From an uncultured beta proteobacterium (GTDB taxonomy: Bacteria > Pseudomonadota > Gammaproteobacteria > Burkholderiales > Burkholderiaceae_C): 35,556 nucleotides of DNA. Positions 17,181 to 25,862 of the stretch are shown here, in pieces. The notes beneath the pieces are model-generated. The model had not been told where the DNA came from, ran no database searches, and saw only the letters and a program-made list of their open reading frames with translations. Position 1 is the first letter of the stretch. Each line of letters starts with the position of its first letter. The DNA is taken from positions 1-35,556 of the forward strand of contig CAJAVE010000393.1 in NCBI GenBank assembly GCA_903945325.1, written 5' to 3'. The translations under genes were made by a program, and so were the position numbers.

Positions 17181-17975
17181 ATGTATCAAGACCCCACCTC
17201 CATCCCATCGACCGATTCCAACGCTGCTAACCAGAGCGCGCTGGCGCATCTGAACGCCGCCGAATTCGCCGAACTGGACGCCATCCTGGACAGCATGCGG
17301 CTGCGGCGTGAAGCAACACCAACGTGGGAGTTTTGCGAGGGCTTCATGGCAGCCTTGATTTGCTGCCGCCGCTCGATAGCGCCTGCCGAATACTGGCCGG
17401 TGCTGCTGTGTGTGCCAGAGCCTTGGTTCAACGCGATTCAGCAAAAACGCTTTGGCGACTTGTGGCAGCGGCGCTGGGACGCGGTCGTGCAGGCGCTCGA
17501 CACCAAGGTCGCCACGCTCGACGATGCAGCCGCCTACCAGCCCGAAGTGGTGGATGCCCGCGCCGCCCACAGCGGCCAGCACGCGCCTTCCTTCGGCCAA
17601 CTGTGGGCCCAGGGCTTCATGGCCGCTGTCAAAGCCTGGCCCGAGGAATGGGCCGGTTCACGCAACAAGCAGGCCATCCAGTGGCGCACCGCGGCGCTGG
17701 CGGTCATGGAGGCGCTCACGCGAGACGACACCGACCCGCCCACGCTGGCCGCCTTTGCCGATGCCCCCGAGGCACCACCCACGGTGAGCGCGCGGCGCAT
17801 GCAGGCCTTTGGTGACGCAATTTGGGCGGTGTACAACATGCGCGAGATGTGGCGAAGCCTGGGGCCACGCATAGAGACCGTCGTCAAAACCGCAACGCCG
17901 GGCCGCAATGACCCGTGTGCCTGCGGCAGTGGCAAGAAATACAAGAAGTGCTGCTTTCTGCTATCAATAGCGTAG
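17181..17975 (+). CDS. YecA/UPF0149 family protein with SEC-C zinc motif
   Basis: Product of 264 aa. The amino-terminal two thirds is an alpha-helical UPF0149 (YecA/YgfB) domain: LNAAEFAELDAILDSM, EFCEGFMAALICCRRSIAPA, WAQGFMAAVKAWPEEWAG. The carboxy terminus is a SEC-C metal-binding motif, RNDPCACGSGKKYKKCC, with Cys-x-Cys and Cys-Cys zinc ligands as in the tail of SecA. Such proteins may associate with ribosomes or the Sec pathway; the precise role is unknown. The last residues (LSIA, stop) are encoded by the dispersed repeat at 17959, which therefore supplies the stop codon. No strong ribosome site is seen before the ATG. Confidence 0.88.
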   Translation: MYQDPTSIPSTDSNAANQSALAHLNAAEFAELDAILDSMRLRREATPTWEFCEGFMAALICCRRSIAPAEYWPVLLCVPEPWFNAIQQKRFGDLWQRRWDAVVQALDTKVATLDDAAAYQPEVVDARAAHSGQHAPSFGQLWAQGFMAAVKAWPEEWAGSRNKQAIQWRTAALAVMEALTRDDTDPPTLAAFADAPEAPPTVSARRMQAFGDAIWAVYNMREMWRSLGPRIETVVKTATPGRNDPCACGSGKKYKKCCFLLSIA

Positions 17976-18014
17976 CTGGTTGCGCAGTATCTACGGGGGC
18001 TAGAGGTCGATTTT
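17959..18014 (+). repeat. Dispersed repeat, copy 1
   Basis: TGCTATCAATAGCGTAGCTG followed by GTTGCGCAGTATCTACGGGG and GCTAGAGGTCGATTTT. It matches 31998-32053 at the same length of 56 bp with only a handful of differences. It resembles the short TGCTAT...GCTAGAGGCC-type intergenic repeat seen many times in Comamonadaceae genomes (from memory). It overlaps the 3' end of the YecA-family gene. Confidence 0.8.
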
Positions 18015-18252
18015 CTCCGGAATTGAGATCAGCATCGGCAAAATTGGAATTGTTAGCCAATTTGGGTTCGTGTCCGCTTGACAACCACTTTGCGAGGTGC
18101 AACCACCGGTGATATTGCGTGGCCACCACATGCCATTCCGCAAGTCATGGGGCGAAAGTAGGTAATTTTCCCTAGTTCACTGCACCTTTCTTCCAATTTT
18201 CAGCTGCAAGTCAAAACCATAGACTGACTTGGTCAATGGAAAGGAACCTTGC

Positions 18253-18978
18253 ATGAACGCTCAACCTGATCTCTCCCGGCGTGCCTTCTTCACGGCCTTG
18301 CCGGCAGTGACTGCCGGCCTGGCAACCCCGGCCCTCGCTGCGATTGATGCCACCCCGCACTGGTCGATGCTGGTCGACATCCGCCGCTGTATTGCCTGTC
18401 AAGCCTGCACCATGGCGTGTTCGATGGAAAACGTTTCGCCCGAGGGGCAGTTCCGCACGGTGGTTGCCACCTATGCCGTGACTGATCAGGCAGGGAAGAC
18501 GGGCCTGGCAGTATTGCCGCGGCTCTGCAATCACTGCGAAGAGCCGCCCTGCATTCCGGTTTGCCCGGTCGGTGCCACCTTCAAACGCAAGGACGGCATC
18601 GTGCTGGTGGATGGCGACCGCTGCGTCGGTTGTGGCTACTGCGTTCAGGCCTGCCCTTATGACGCACGCTTTGTAAACCACCACACCGGCAAGGCTGACA
18701 AATGCACCTTCTGCAGTCACCGCGTCGAGGCAGGATTGCTGCCAGCCTGCGTGGAGACCTGCGTCGGTGGTGCACGCATTTTTGGCGATATCAACAATCC
18801 ACAAAGCGACATCAGCCGCCGCCTGGTCGCAGCCGAGGGCAAGATCCGCGTCCTCAAACCCGAGGCCGGCACAACACCGCGTGTCTTCTACATCGGCCTG
18901 GAGCAGCAGCTGGACGGCCGGGTCGATGGTGCCTCGACCGCCGACATGATGTGGCGTCCAGAAACTCAGGGAGCATGA
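18253..18978 (+). CDS. ttrB: Tetrathionate reductase subunit B, iron-sulfur protein
   Basis: Electron-transfer subunit carrying four [4Fe-4S] clusters, passing electrons from the membrane subunit TtrC to TtrA. From the ATG at 18253 (AAAGGAACCTTGC upstream) it has 241 aa. A Tat signal is visible (SRRAFFTALPAVTAGLATPA), so it is exported folded to the periplasmic face. The cluster ligands are CIACQACTMAC, then CNHCEEPPCIPVCP, CVGCGYCVQACPYDA and CTFCSHRVEAGLLPACVETC. The stop overlaps the ttrC start (ATGA), giving a tight ttrB-ttrC-ttrA operon. DmsB/NrfC-like subunits look alike; the assignment rests on the partner genes and on ttrSR nearby. Confidence 0.92.
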   Translation: MNAQPDLSRRAFFTALPAVTAGLATPALAAIDATPHWSMLVDIRRCIACQACTMACSMENVSPEGQFRTVVATYAVTDQAGKTGLAVLPRLCNHCEEPPCIPVCPVGATFKRKDGIVLVDGDRCVGCGYCVQACPYDARFVNHHTGKADKCTFCSHRVEAGLLPACVETCVGGARIFGDINNPQSDISRRLVAAEGKIRVLKPEAGTTPRVFYIGLEQQLDGRVDGASTADMMWRPETQGA

Positions 18979-20066
18979 ATATGAACACAACCGTTGAAGT
19001 CCTTGGCTTTGCACGCGAACCCAGCTGGTTGGCATGGGCCGTGCAATATTTCTTCCTGATCGGCATCTCGATTGCCGCATTCCTCCTGTCGCTGCCCGGC
19101 TTGGTTTGGCGCCACCCGGACTGGCGGGGCGTTTCACGGCGTGCGCTCCTGGCCGCCCTGGTCTGCGGCCTGACAGCCCCCGTCGCCCTGCTGGCCGACC
19201 TGCACCAACCCGGGCGCTTCCTGAATTTCTACCTGCATCCCAACTTTGGCTCCTGGATGGCTTGGGGATCGTTCTTCATCCCGCTGTATGTGACGGGTTT
19301 GCTCGGCTACGCGTGGCTGTGCCTGCGCCCTCAACTGGCCGAAATGGCAAAGCTGCCGGGTCCAATCAACGGTCTGTATCGCAAACTGGCGTATGGCGGC
19401 CACGATAACCCGTCCGCGATCAAGGCCGCCGCCCTGTTCACGCTGCTGGGTGCGCTGCTGGTTCTGGTCTATTCAGGCATGGAAGTGATGGTCGTTCAGG
19501 CGCGTTCGCTGTGGAATAGCGCACTGCTCCCCTTCATCTTTGCTGTCACGGCGATGACGGGCGGTATCGGCATAACGGCCCTGTTCGAAGCACTGACCGG
19601 CAATCGCCAATCGGCACCGCTGCTCAATCGTTGGCTGGTACGCGGGCTGTGGGTGACTCTGGCCCTGTTCGCCGCCTGGCTGATTCTTGGCCTTACCGGT
19701 ACATCGCCCGCAGCAGCCGATGCGCTGGCAGCAATGCGCTCTTCGTTCGGCTGGCTGATGACCGGCGTATGGCTTTTCGGCTCGACGCTGCTGACCTTGT
19801 GGCTGGCACGGACTTACCGCAATGCACTGCTCATGCCGGCCTTGCTGGCGCTACAGGGTGCCTGGCTGATCCGCTGGATCGTCTTCATCGGTGGCCAAAG
19901 CCTGCCCAAAATGGGTTCTGCGAACTACAGCTACTCCCTGACCCTGACACCCGACAGCCTGCTTGGCATTGTCGGCATGGCCGGCCTTTGCCTCACCCTT
20001 TACATCATCCTGACCAGCTTCGTCCGTTGGGATGACCACGCAATCGCTCAAGGAGATCCAGCATGA
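18975..20066 (+). CDS. ttrC: Tetrathionate reductase subunit C, membrane quinol oxidase
   Basis: NrfD-type integral membrane protein, 363 aa, that oxidises quinol and feeds electrons to TtrB. About nine hydrophobic helices can be seen, for example FFLIGISIAAFLLSLPGLVW, ALLAALVCGLTAPVALLADL and WMAWGSFFIPLYVTGLLGYA. Others include ALFTLLGALLVLVYSGMEVM and the last one, LLGIVGMAGLCLTLYIIL. The conserved DLHQPGRFLNFYLHPNFGSW between helices is typical of the family. The start codon overlaps the ttrB stop by 4 bp, and its own stop overlaps the ttrA start (ATGA at 20063), indicating translational coupling across the operon. Confidence 0.93.
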   Translation: MNMNTTVEVLGFAREPSWLAWAVQYFFLIGISIAAFLLSLPGLVWRHPDWRGVSRRALLAALVCGLTAPVALLADLHQPGRFLNFYLHPNFGSWMAWGSFFIPLYVTGLLGYAWLCLRPQLAEMAKLPGPINGLYRKLAYGGHDNPSAIKAAALFTLLGALLVLVYSGMEVMVVQARSLWNSALLPFIFAVTAMTGGIGITALFEALTGNRQSAPLLNRWLVRGLWVTLALFAAWLILGLTGTSPAAADALAAMRSSFGWLMTGVWLFGSTLLTLWLARTYRNALLMPALLALQGAWLIRWIVFIGGQSLPKMGSANYSYSLTLTPDSLLGIVGMAGLCLTLYIILTSFVRWDDHAIAQGDPA

Positions 20067-23000
20067 AAATCAGCAAACGTCGTCAAGTTCTCGCCCTCGG
20101 TGGCCTCGCCGCCTTCGCTGCCGGCTACTCGGAAACCGCTGGCCGCATGGTCGGCAAACTCCTTGGCCACGACGCGCCGAAACACAGGACCGCAGGTGAT
20201 GCACCGGCCCCGGAATTTCGTGTCGATCGTCAGGGCAAGCTTGAAATCAACACGGCCCAGCAGGTCAGCTACACCACCTGCCTCGGCTGCACCACCATGT
20301 GTGGTGTGCGTGTCCGTATCGACAAAGCCAGCGGCAAGGTGCTGCGGGTCAGCGGCAACCCCTACAGCCCGCTGTCCACCGACCCGCATCTGCCGATGAA
20401 AGCCAGTGTCCGCGACAGCTTCATCGCCATCTCGGCGCACAACGGCAAAGGGCTGGACGGCCGCTCGACCGCCTGTGGACGTGGCAACGCGGTGGCCCAG
20501 CAAATCGATTCGCCGTACCGCGTTCTGACACCGTTAAAGCGGGTCGGCCCGCGCAACGGCGGCCAATGGGAACCGATCTCGTTCGAGCAACTGGTCAAGG
20601 AAGTGGTCGACGGCGGCAACCTGTTTGGCGAGGGCCATGTCGAGGGGCTTGGCGCTCTGCGCGACCTGACCACGCCGATTGACAGCAAGCAGCCGGCACT
20701 CGGTGCGCGAATCAACCAGGTCGCAGTGCTCTCCAGCGTCAACGACGGACGGGAGAGCTTCGCCCGCCGCTTCTTCCAGCAGTCCTACGGAACGCTCAAT
20801 TTCATCGGACACGGCTCCTACTGCGGCGGCTCCTACCGCTCCGGTTCAGGCGCGCTGTTTGGCGACATGAAAACGATGCCGCACTGCAAGCCGGATTTTT
20901 CCAATGCCGAGTTCGTCCTCTTCGTCGGCACAGCGCCCGGGCAAGCGGGAAATCCTTTCAAGCGCCAAGGCACTTTGGTTGCGAAGGCACGCACCGACGG
21001 CAAGCTGTCCTACGTCGTGGTCGACCCGGTGCTCAGCCATGCCGACAACCGCGCCAGCGGTGACCGTGGCCGCTGGCTGCCCATCAAGCCGGGCACCGAC
21101 GGTGCGCTGGCCATGGCCATCATCCGCTGGTTGTTCGAGAATGAGCGCATCGACAGCCATTTCCTGAGCTTCCCGAATGCGGCCCTGGCCAAACTGAATG
21201 GGGAGCCGTCCTTCTCCAACGCCAGCCATCTGGTCGTTGTCGAACCCAAGCACCCCCGCGAACAACGCATGCTGCGAGCCTCTGACCTGGGCGTCGAAAT
21301 GCCTGAAGACCTGCGCTACAAGGAAACGGATGCCTTCGTCTGCATCAGCCAGTCCGGCAAGCCGGTTTTTCATGATCAGGCCACTGGCCCGGCGCAACTG
21401 TTCGTGGATACCGTGTTGACAGTGGGCGGCCAGGATGTTCGGGTCAAGTCGTCCTTGCAACTGTTGCGCGAAGAGGCGATGCGACTCGAACTGCCCGCCT
21501 ACGCCGAAGCCTGCGGCATACCGGCTGCAACGCTGGCGGGGCTGGCCCAGGAATTGGCCTCGCACGGTAAAAAGGCATCGGTGATTTCGCACGGCGGCAT
21601 GATGAGCGGCAGCGGCTTCTACAACGCCTATGCCCTGCTCAGCATCAATGCCCTGCTTGGCAACATCAACTGGAAAGGCGGGTTTGTCGCCAATGGTGGC
21701 GGCTTCAAGGACAACGGCGAAGGGCCGCGCTACAAGCTTGACACCTTTGACAACATGGTCAAGCCATCCGGCACGCCGCTGGGGCGTAACGTACCCTACG
21801 AAAAGACAGCGGAATTCGCTGCACGCAAGGCAGAAAACAAACCGTATCCGGCCACTGCGCCCTGGTTTCCCAATGCGCCCGGCTTGACAACGGAGTTGCT
21901 GCCAGGCGGCCTGAGCGGCTACCCGTACGCGCTCAAGGCTCTGATCCTGTGGTCGTCCAATCCGCTGTACGGAATTGCCGGACTGCACAACAAGATTGCA
22001 AAGGATATGGCGGATCCGAAGAAGCTGCCGCTGATTGTTTCGGTCGATCCTTTCATCAATGAAAGCAACGCCTTCGCCGACTACATCGTTCCCGATTCGC
22101 TGATGTACGAAAGCTGGGGCTGGGTGGCGGCCTGGAATGGTGTGCCGACCAAGGCCATGGGCGCGCGCTGGCCGGTCATCGCGCCGCAGGCGCAAAAAAC
22201 CCCGGAAGGCCACGCCATTGGCATGGAGACCTTCTTCATCGCGCTGGCCAAGGCCATGAAGCTTGCGGGCTTTGGTGAAAACGCGATCAGCGATCCTGAG
22301 GGCAATACCTACGCGCTGAACACACCGGAAGACTGGTATCTGCGCGGTGGCGCCAACATCGCCTGGCTGGGCAAGGAGCCGGTTGCCGACGCGACCGAAG
22401 AGGACATGCTCCTGTCCGGCGTCGAGCGTTTGCGTGCGGTATTGGAAAAGACCTTGAAGCCGGAAGAGGTTGCCAAAGTGGCGTTCCTGCTGAGCCGGGG
22501 CGGGCGTTACCAGCCGGGCAAGGATGCCTATGACGAAGAAGATCCACGCTGGATGCGCAATCCGATGAAGTCCATGGCGCATCTCTGGAACGAAAACGTC
22601 GGTGCCTCGAAGAACAGTCTTTCCGGCAAACGCAACAACGGCTGCGCCAGCTGGGTTGAACCCGCGTTTGCCGATGGCACACCGATGCGAAAAGTCTATC
22701 CCGCCGACAAATGGCCGCTACAACTGGTCAGCTACAAATCCGCGCTTCAAAACCCGTACTCGATCGGTGCCACCCGCCTGCTTGGGCTGCATCCGGAAAA
22801 CCCGGTCCTGATCCATCCGGACGATGCACAGCGCTTGCAAGTCAAGATGGGCGATCTCGTCGAGATCAGCACACCGGGCGGCAGTCTGAAAGCGCGCATC
22901 ATGGTTCACGGCGGTATTGCACCGGGTGTTGCCGCCATCGAACATGGATTTGGCCACCGTGAACTGGGCGCCCGTGCGCACCGCATTGGCCGGACCCAGC

Positions 23001-23149
23001 AACCGCAGGACAAGCGCCTGGCGGCCGGGGTGAATCTGAATGATGTGGGTCTGCTGGATCCAACGCGGCCCGATAAATCGCCATGGGTTGACGCAATTTC
23101 CGGTGCCTCAGTGCGCAACGGCCTGCCGGCCAGGATGAAGCGGGCCTGA
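20063..23149 (+). CDS. ttrA: Tetrathionate reductase catalytic subunit A, molybdopterin enzyme
   Basis: Catalytic subunit reducing tetrathionate to thiosulfate in anaerobic respiration, 1028 aa, the usual length for TtrA. It has a Tat-type amino terminus (SKRRQVLALGGLAAFAAGY). The [4Fe-4S] motif is C73-L-G-C76-T-T-M-C80 with a fourth cysteine in STACGRG. The molybdenum ligand is probably Cys254 in GHGSYCGGSYRSGSGA. Further DMSO-reductase-family motifs are FVLFVGTAPGQAGNPFKRQG, DNRASGDRGRWLPIKPGTDG and the C-terminal cofactor-binding region VKMGDLVEISTPGGSLKARI. The gene is intact. A damaged copy of its 3' end lies at 28681-28766, beyond a 5.5-kb insertion that starts 13 bp after its stop. Selenate- or arsenate-type relatives are less likely given ttrB, ttrC and ttrSR. 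Confidence 0.94.
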   Translation: MKISKRRQVLALGGLAAFAAGYSETAGRMVGKLLGHDAPKHRTAGDAPAPEFRVDRQGKLEINTAQQVSYTTCLGCTTMCGVRVRIDKASGKVLRVSGNPYSPLSTDPHLPMKASVRDSFIAISAHNGKGLDGRSTACGRGNAVAQQIDSPYRVLTPLKRVGPRNGGQWEPISFEQLVKEVVDGGNLFGEGHVEGLGALRDLTTPIDSKQPALGARINQVAVLSSVNDGRESFARRFFQQSYGTLNFIGHGSYCGGSYRSGSGALFGDMKTMPHCKPDFSNAEFVLFVGTAPGQAGNPFKRQGTLVAKARTDGKLSYVVVDPVLSHADNRASGDRGRWLPIKPGTDGALAMAIIRWLFENERIDSHFLSFPNAALAKLNGEPSFSNASHLVVVEPKHPREQRMLRASDLGVEMPEDLRYKETDAFVCISQSGKPVFHDQATGPAQLFVDTVLTVGGQDVRVKSSLQLLREEAMRLELPAYAEACGIPAATLAGLAQELASHGKKASVISHGGMMSGSGFYNAYALLSINALLGNINWKGGFVANGGGFKDNGEGPRYKLDTFDNMVKPSGTPLGRNVPYEKTAEFAARKAENKPYPATAPWFPNAPGLTTELLPGGLSGYPYALKALILWSSNPLYGIAGLHNKIAKDMADPKKLPLIVSVDPFINESNAFADYIVPDSLMYESWGWVAAWNGVPTKAMGARWPVIAPQAQKTPEGHAIGMETFFIALAKAMKLAGFGENAISDPEGNTYALNTPEDWYLRGGANIAWLGKEPVADATEEDMLLSGVERLRAVLEKTLKPEEVAKVAFLLSRGGRYQPGKDAYDEEDPRWMRNPMKSMAHLWNENVGASKNSLSGKRNNGCASWVEPAFADGTPMRKVYPADKWPLQLVSYKSALQNPYSIGATRLLGLHPENPVLIHPDDAQRLQVKMGDLVEISTPGGSLKARIMVHGGIAPGVAAIEHGFGHRELGARAHRIGRTQQPQDKRLAAGVNLNDVGLLDPTRPDKSPWVDAISGASVRNGLPARMKRA

Positions 23150-23162
23150 AAGCCCGGATCTA

Positions 23163-23600
23163 ATCGGCATGCAGCCCAGGTGGACAAGGCGGCGCTGCAC
23201 ATTGGCGCGGTAGCCTTTATCCACCGGTACGGCTCCAGCCTGAACGGGCATGTGCACTTCCACGCCTGTGTGGTCGATGGCGTGTTTGAGGAAGTGGCGG
23301 GCGTGGGTGACGCTGATGTTCATGCCTCGCCGCCGGGCATCGTCTTTCACCCGGCCACCGGCATTGATGCGGATGCCGTGGCCCAAGTGCAGACAGATTT
23401 GCGCCGACGCATCCTGCGATCACATCGGGGTCGACTCAGAACCTCCGCATATTTCCCCGGCGCGCGGACCACCGCTGTGGGATGACTGCGATGCGCATGT
23501 CGGTGAGGGTGTTGCGGCCGAGCCCGACTGGGCGACCGACTGGGATGGGGCAGCGCAACCGGCCCCCGACCACGAGGTCGATCAGCGCATCAACTGGTGA
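23163..23600 (+). pseudogene. IS91-family transposase remnant with internal deletion
   Basis: The frame around 23165-23430 reads QVDKAALHIGAVAFIHRYGS, SLNGHVHFHACVVDGVFEEV, ending QVQTDLRRRILR. It contains the HVHFH metal motif of IS91/ISCR HUH-type (Y2) rolling-circle transposases. After RRRIL the similarity jumps frame and continues as the family's carboxy terminus at about 23420-23600 (DHIGVDSEPPHISPARGPPL, WDDCDAHVGEG). So the middle with the catalytic tyrosines is deleted, as well as the amino terminus. It begins exactly where ttrA-flanking sequence ends, so it marks the left edge of the insertion. Confidence 0.85.
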
Positions 23601-23605
23601 CCGGG

Positions 23606-23641
23606 CTGGACTTGGGGTTTTGCCTGGACTTGGGGTTTTGC
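23606..23641 (+). repeat. 18-bp tandem duplication
   Basis: CTGGACTTGGGGTTTTGC occurs twice head to tail (23606-23623 and 23624-23641) immediately after the IS91 transposase remnant. Probably a slippage or repair scar inside the element's 3' flank. Confidence 0.85.
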
Positions 23642-23805
23642 CAAAACGGTGACTCAGACTCGCTGCCGGGAAGCTATGCGCCCGGCATACCCGGCGCACC
23701 GCTATTCCCTCTTGTGAACAGCGCATTTTGGCGGTGGATCGGCCAGGTACGGCCTTTCTGCGGGCGCGGCGAGGATTTCTACGTGGGTTGAGGGCTCTTC
23801 CAAGG

Positions 23806-23843
23806 GCGATACTTGGCCTCATGCGGTTGAAATGCCTATCCGT
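23806..23843 (+). repeat. IS91-element 3' flank, copy 1
   Basis: GCGATACTTGGCCTCATGCG followed by GTTGAAATGCCTATCCGT is shared, with a few differences, with 25634-25670. In both places it follows an IS91-type transposase carboxy terminus, so it probably represents the element's terminal (terIS/oriIS-side) sequence. Confidence 0.55.
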
Positions 23844-23978
23844 GCGTGTATTTTACAAGCAAAATGTGCCTCTAGCCCCTGTGGGATATGCGCAAGCAGC
23901 TCCTAAAAAAGGAGCAAATCCAAGAAATACCGGAAAATAAACCGTGCAATTCATCCGCGTGTTGGATAAACTGCACGC

Positions 23979-25166
23979 ATGAAATCACGATTAGCCCAAG
24001 AAAAACTGCGCGATTTGCTTGGGACGTTTCCTGCCGTTGTGTTGCTCGGGCCAAGGCAGGCCGGCAAAACAACCCTGGCGTTTGCGGAGAAAGACACCAA
24101 GCCTAACGCAATCTACCTCGACTTGGAGTTGCCCTCCGCTCAGCGACAACTGGATGACCCGGAAGCCTATTTTCTGGCCCACCAAAACCAGCTTGTGATT
24201 CTGGATGAGGTGCAGCGATTTCCTGATTTGTTTGCCGTGCTGCGCGGCGTGATCGACCATCGTCGCCGCAACGGCGAAGCCGTTGGGCAATTTCTGTTAC
24301 TCGGCTCCGCATCAGGCGTGCTGCTGCAGCAAACGAGCGAAAGCCTGGCGGGTCGAGTGGCGCAACTGGAACTCACACCGTTTCAGGCACGGGAGCTTTT
24401 GCCAAGTCACGCGCTGGCGGCTGATCTGAATTCGCTCTGGGTCCGGGGTGGTTTTCCCCTGTCATGGATGGCTGAGACGGATGCCAACAGCCTGCTCTGG
24501 CGCGATGCTTTTATCACCACCTACCTGGAAAAAGACATTCCAGCGCTCGGGCCCCGCATTCCATCCACCACGCTGCGTCGTCTGTGGACCATGCTAGCCC
24601 ACAGCCAAGGCGAGTTGCTGGACCAGTCAAAACTGGCAGGCGCCCTGGCCATCAGTGGGCAAACCGTGGGGCGCTACATTGATCTCTTGTGTGACCTGAT
24701 GCTGGTCCGGCGTTTACACGCCTGGAGCGGTAACACCGGAAAACGGCTGGTGCGCGCCCCCAAGGTGTATGTGCGCGACAGTGGCGTCGTTCATGCGTTA
24801 CTTGGCCTGCAAAATCTGGACGCGGTGTTGGGTCATCCCGTGGCTGGTTCAAGCTGGGAGGGCTTTGTCATCGAACAACTACTGGCCGCAGCACCCCAGG
24901 CGCAAGCCAGTTTTTATCGAACCAGCCATGGCGCAGAGGTGGATCTGGTGCTGCAATTTCGGGCTGGTGAAACCTGGGTGATCGAGATCAAGCGCTCATC
25001 GGCACCCACTGTTTCCAAAGGCTTTTACATTGCCGCTGAGGATGTCAACGCCACCAGAAAACTGGTCGTCGCCGCCGTCGATCAACCCTTCCCGATGAAA
25101 GACGGCATAGAGGTCATGAACCCACTGATGGCAGCAAATTTGTTGGCCAGCTTCAGTTCCCTATGA
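23979..25166 (+). CDS. AAA ATPase with DUF4143 domain, copy 1
   Basis: Product of 395 aa of the AAA_14/DUF4143 family. Walker A is GPRQAGKTT (about residues 24-32) and Walker B LVILDEVQ (about 71-78), followed by the sensor LLLGSASG. A winged-helix-like segment (LDQSKLAGALAISGQTVGRY) precedes the DUF4143 part. That part has a PD-(D/E)xK-like nuclease signature near the end: GAEVDLVLQF ... TWVIEIKRS. The family is abundant on mobile DNA and its role is unsettled; toxin-like or defence-related functions have been suggested. It stands alone between two IS91 remnants, so it is likely cargo. A second family member lies at 32491-33681; it is only distantly similar (different Walker region and C terminus), so not a recent duplicate. 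Confidence 0.85.
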   Translation: MKSRLAQEKLRDLLGTFPAVVLLGPRQAGKTTLAFAEKDTKPNAIYLDLELPSAQRQLDDPEAYFLAHQNQLVILDEVQRFPDLFAVLRGVIDHRRRNGEAVGQFLLLGSASGVLLQQTSESLAGRVAQLELTPFQARELLPSHALAADLNSLWVRGGFPLSWMAETDANSLLWRDAFITTYLEKDIPALGPRIPSTTLRRLWTMLAHSQGELLDQSKLAGALAISGQTVGRYIDLLCDLMLVRRLHAWSGNTGKRLVRAPKVYVRDSGVVHALLGLQNLDAVLGHPVAGSSWEGFVIEQLLAAAPQAQASFYRTSHGAEVDLVLQFRAGETWVIEIKRSSAPTVSKGFYIAAEDVNATRKLVVAAVDQPFPMKDGIEVMNPLMAANLLASFSSL

Positions 25167-25248
25167 TTTACAACGGTTGCTCCAAGCCCTTGAACACCAG
25201 TGCGCAAGCGGCTTGGTAGGCCATGCTGGTGCCAAAGTTGCCCGCCAT

Positions 25249-25510
25249 AGCGGCGTAAGCCGTCATCAGCAGGGCCCGATGTTTGAGATTCTCAATGCAG
25301 TCCAAGAAGTGCATCACTTCCACTGGACTCAAGACCACCGGCAGCTTGAACGGCTTCTTGGGCTCTGGCGACCAATGCTGTTTGAGCGTCACCCGGTACA
25401 AAAAGCGCAGCGCAGAGGTCGCGGTGCTGATGCTCGAGGCCGAAAGCTTACGAGACATCGTCAGGTTTTTCCTGCGGGTCATCGCGCAAAGCCTGTAATC
25501 CAACAGCCCT
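25249..25510 (-). pseudogene. Tyrosine recombinase (IS91-associated integrase) fragment
   Basis: Minus-strand reading contains RKLSASSISTATSALRFLYR, VTLKQHWSPEPKKPFKLPVV, LSPVEVMHFLDCIENLKHRA, LLMTAYAA. This is the SAM-like domain plus the start of the catalytic domain of the tyrosine recombinases that accompany many IS91-type elements. It breaks off just before the first catalytic arginine region (family continues GLR-SE-) and runs into 26 unrelated residues to a stop at 25168. The amino terminus is also missing. No active recombinase can be made. Confidence 0.75.
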
Positions 25511-25516
25511 GGTGTA

Positions 25517-25618
25517 CCGCTGTGGGACGACTGCGATGCGCAGATGGATGACGGGGTGCACATCGAGCCGGATTGGGATCTGGCCGCACAATCCGCACGC
25601 GTGATTCAGGCAGATTGA
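25517..25618 (+). pseudogene. IS91-family transposase C-terminal fragment, second copy
   Basis: Reads PLWDDCDAQMDDGVHIEPDW, DLAAQSARVIQAD, stop. It corresponds to PLWDDCDAHVGEGVAAEPDW in the remnant at 23163-23600 and to the usual end of IS91-family transposases. Same orientation as the first remnant, so the AAA/DUF4143 gene is bracketed by two partial elements in direct orientation. Confidence 0.75.
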
Positions 25619-25633
25619 GGGCGCATTCGTGGT

Positions 25634-25670
25634 GCGATACTTGGTCTCAGTGGTCGAAACGCCTATCCGT
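25634..25670 (+). repeat. IS91-element 3' flank, copy 2
   Basis: GCGATACTTGGTCTCAGTGG followed by TCGAAACGCCTATCCGT, matching 23806-23843. The similarity ends at CCTATCCGT in both, which may be the element end. Confidence 0.55.
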
Positions 25671-25862
25671 CACTAGACTAGGGGCCTCGCAATCTGTACA
25701 GTTTGTCGAAACTTTTATGCCGTCAACATCTCGACAATCGCAAATGACCATGAATGCTGAGCAACTCATCCGCAAAGTGACCGCCCTCAGCGGGTTCACT
25801 CGCTTAGCAGGCGTTGAAGCGCTCTCAGCGGAAGTCGTCGCAGACCCCAGGAGCCTACACAG

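Noticed and set aside
18078..18116. TTGACA followed by GATATT as a sigma-70 promoter for ttrB
   Set aside because: The spacing is 27 bp, far from 17, so not credible.
18211..19137. 308-codon minus-strand frame opposite ttrB
   Set aside because: Antisense shadow of a ferredoxin-type gene with clear cysteine motifs on the plus strand.
20846..22582. 578-codon open frame on the minus strand inside ttrA
   Set aside because: Antisense to a well-supported gene, with no domain or start signal; typical of GC-rich antisense frames.
25573..25862. Possible small gene before the MAPEG gene
   Set aside because: The frame crosses the transposase remnant and its flank and has no family signature; only non-coding remnant sequence is supported.
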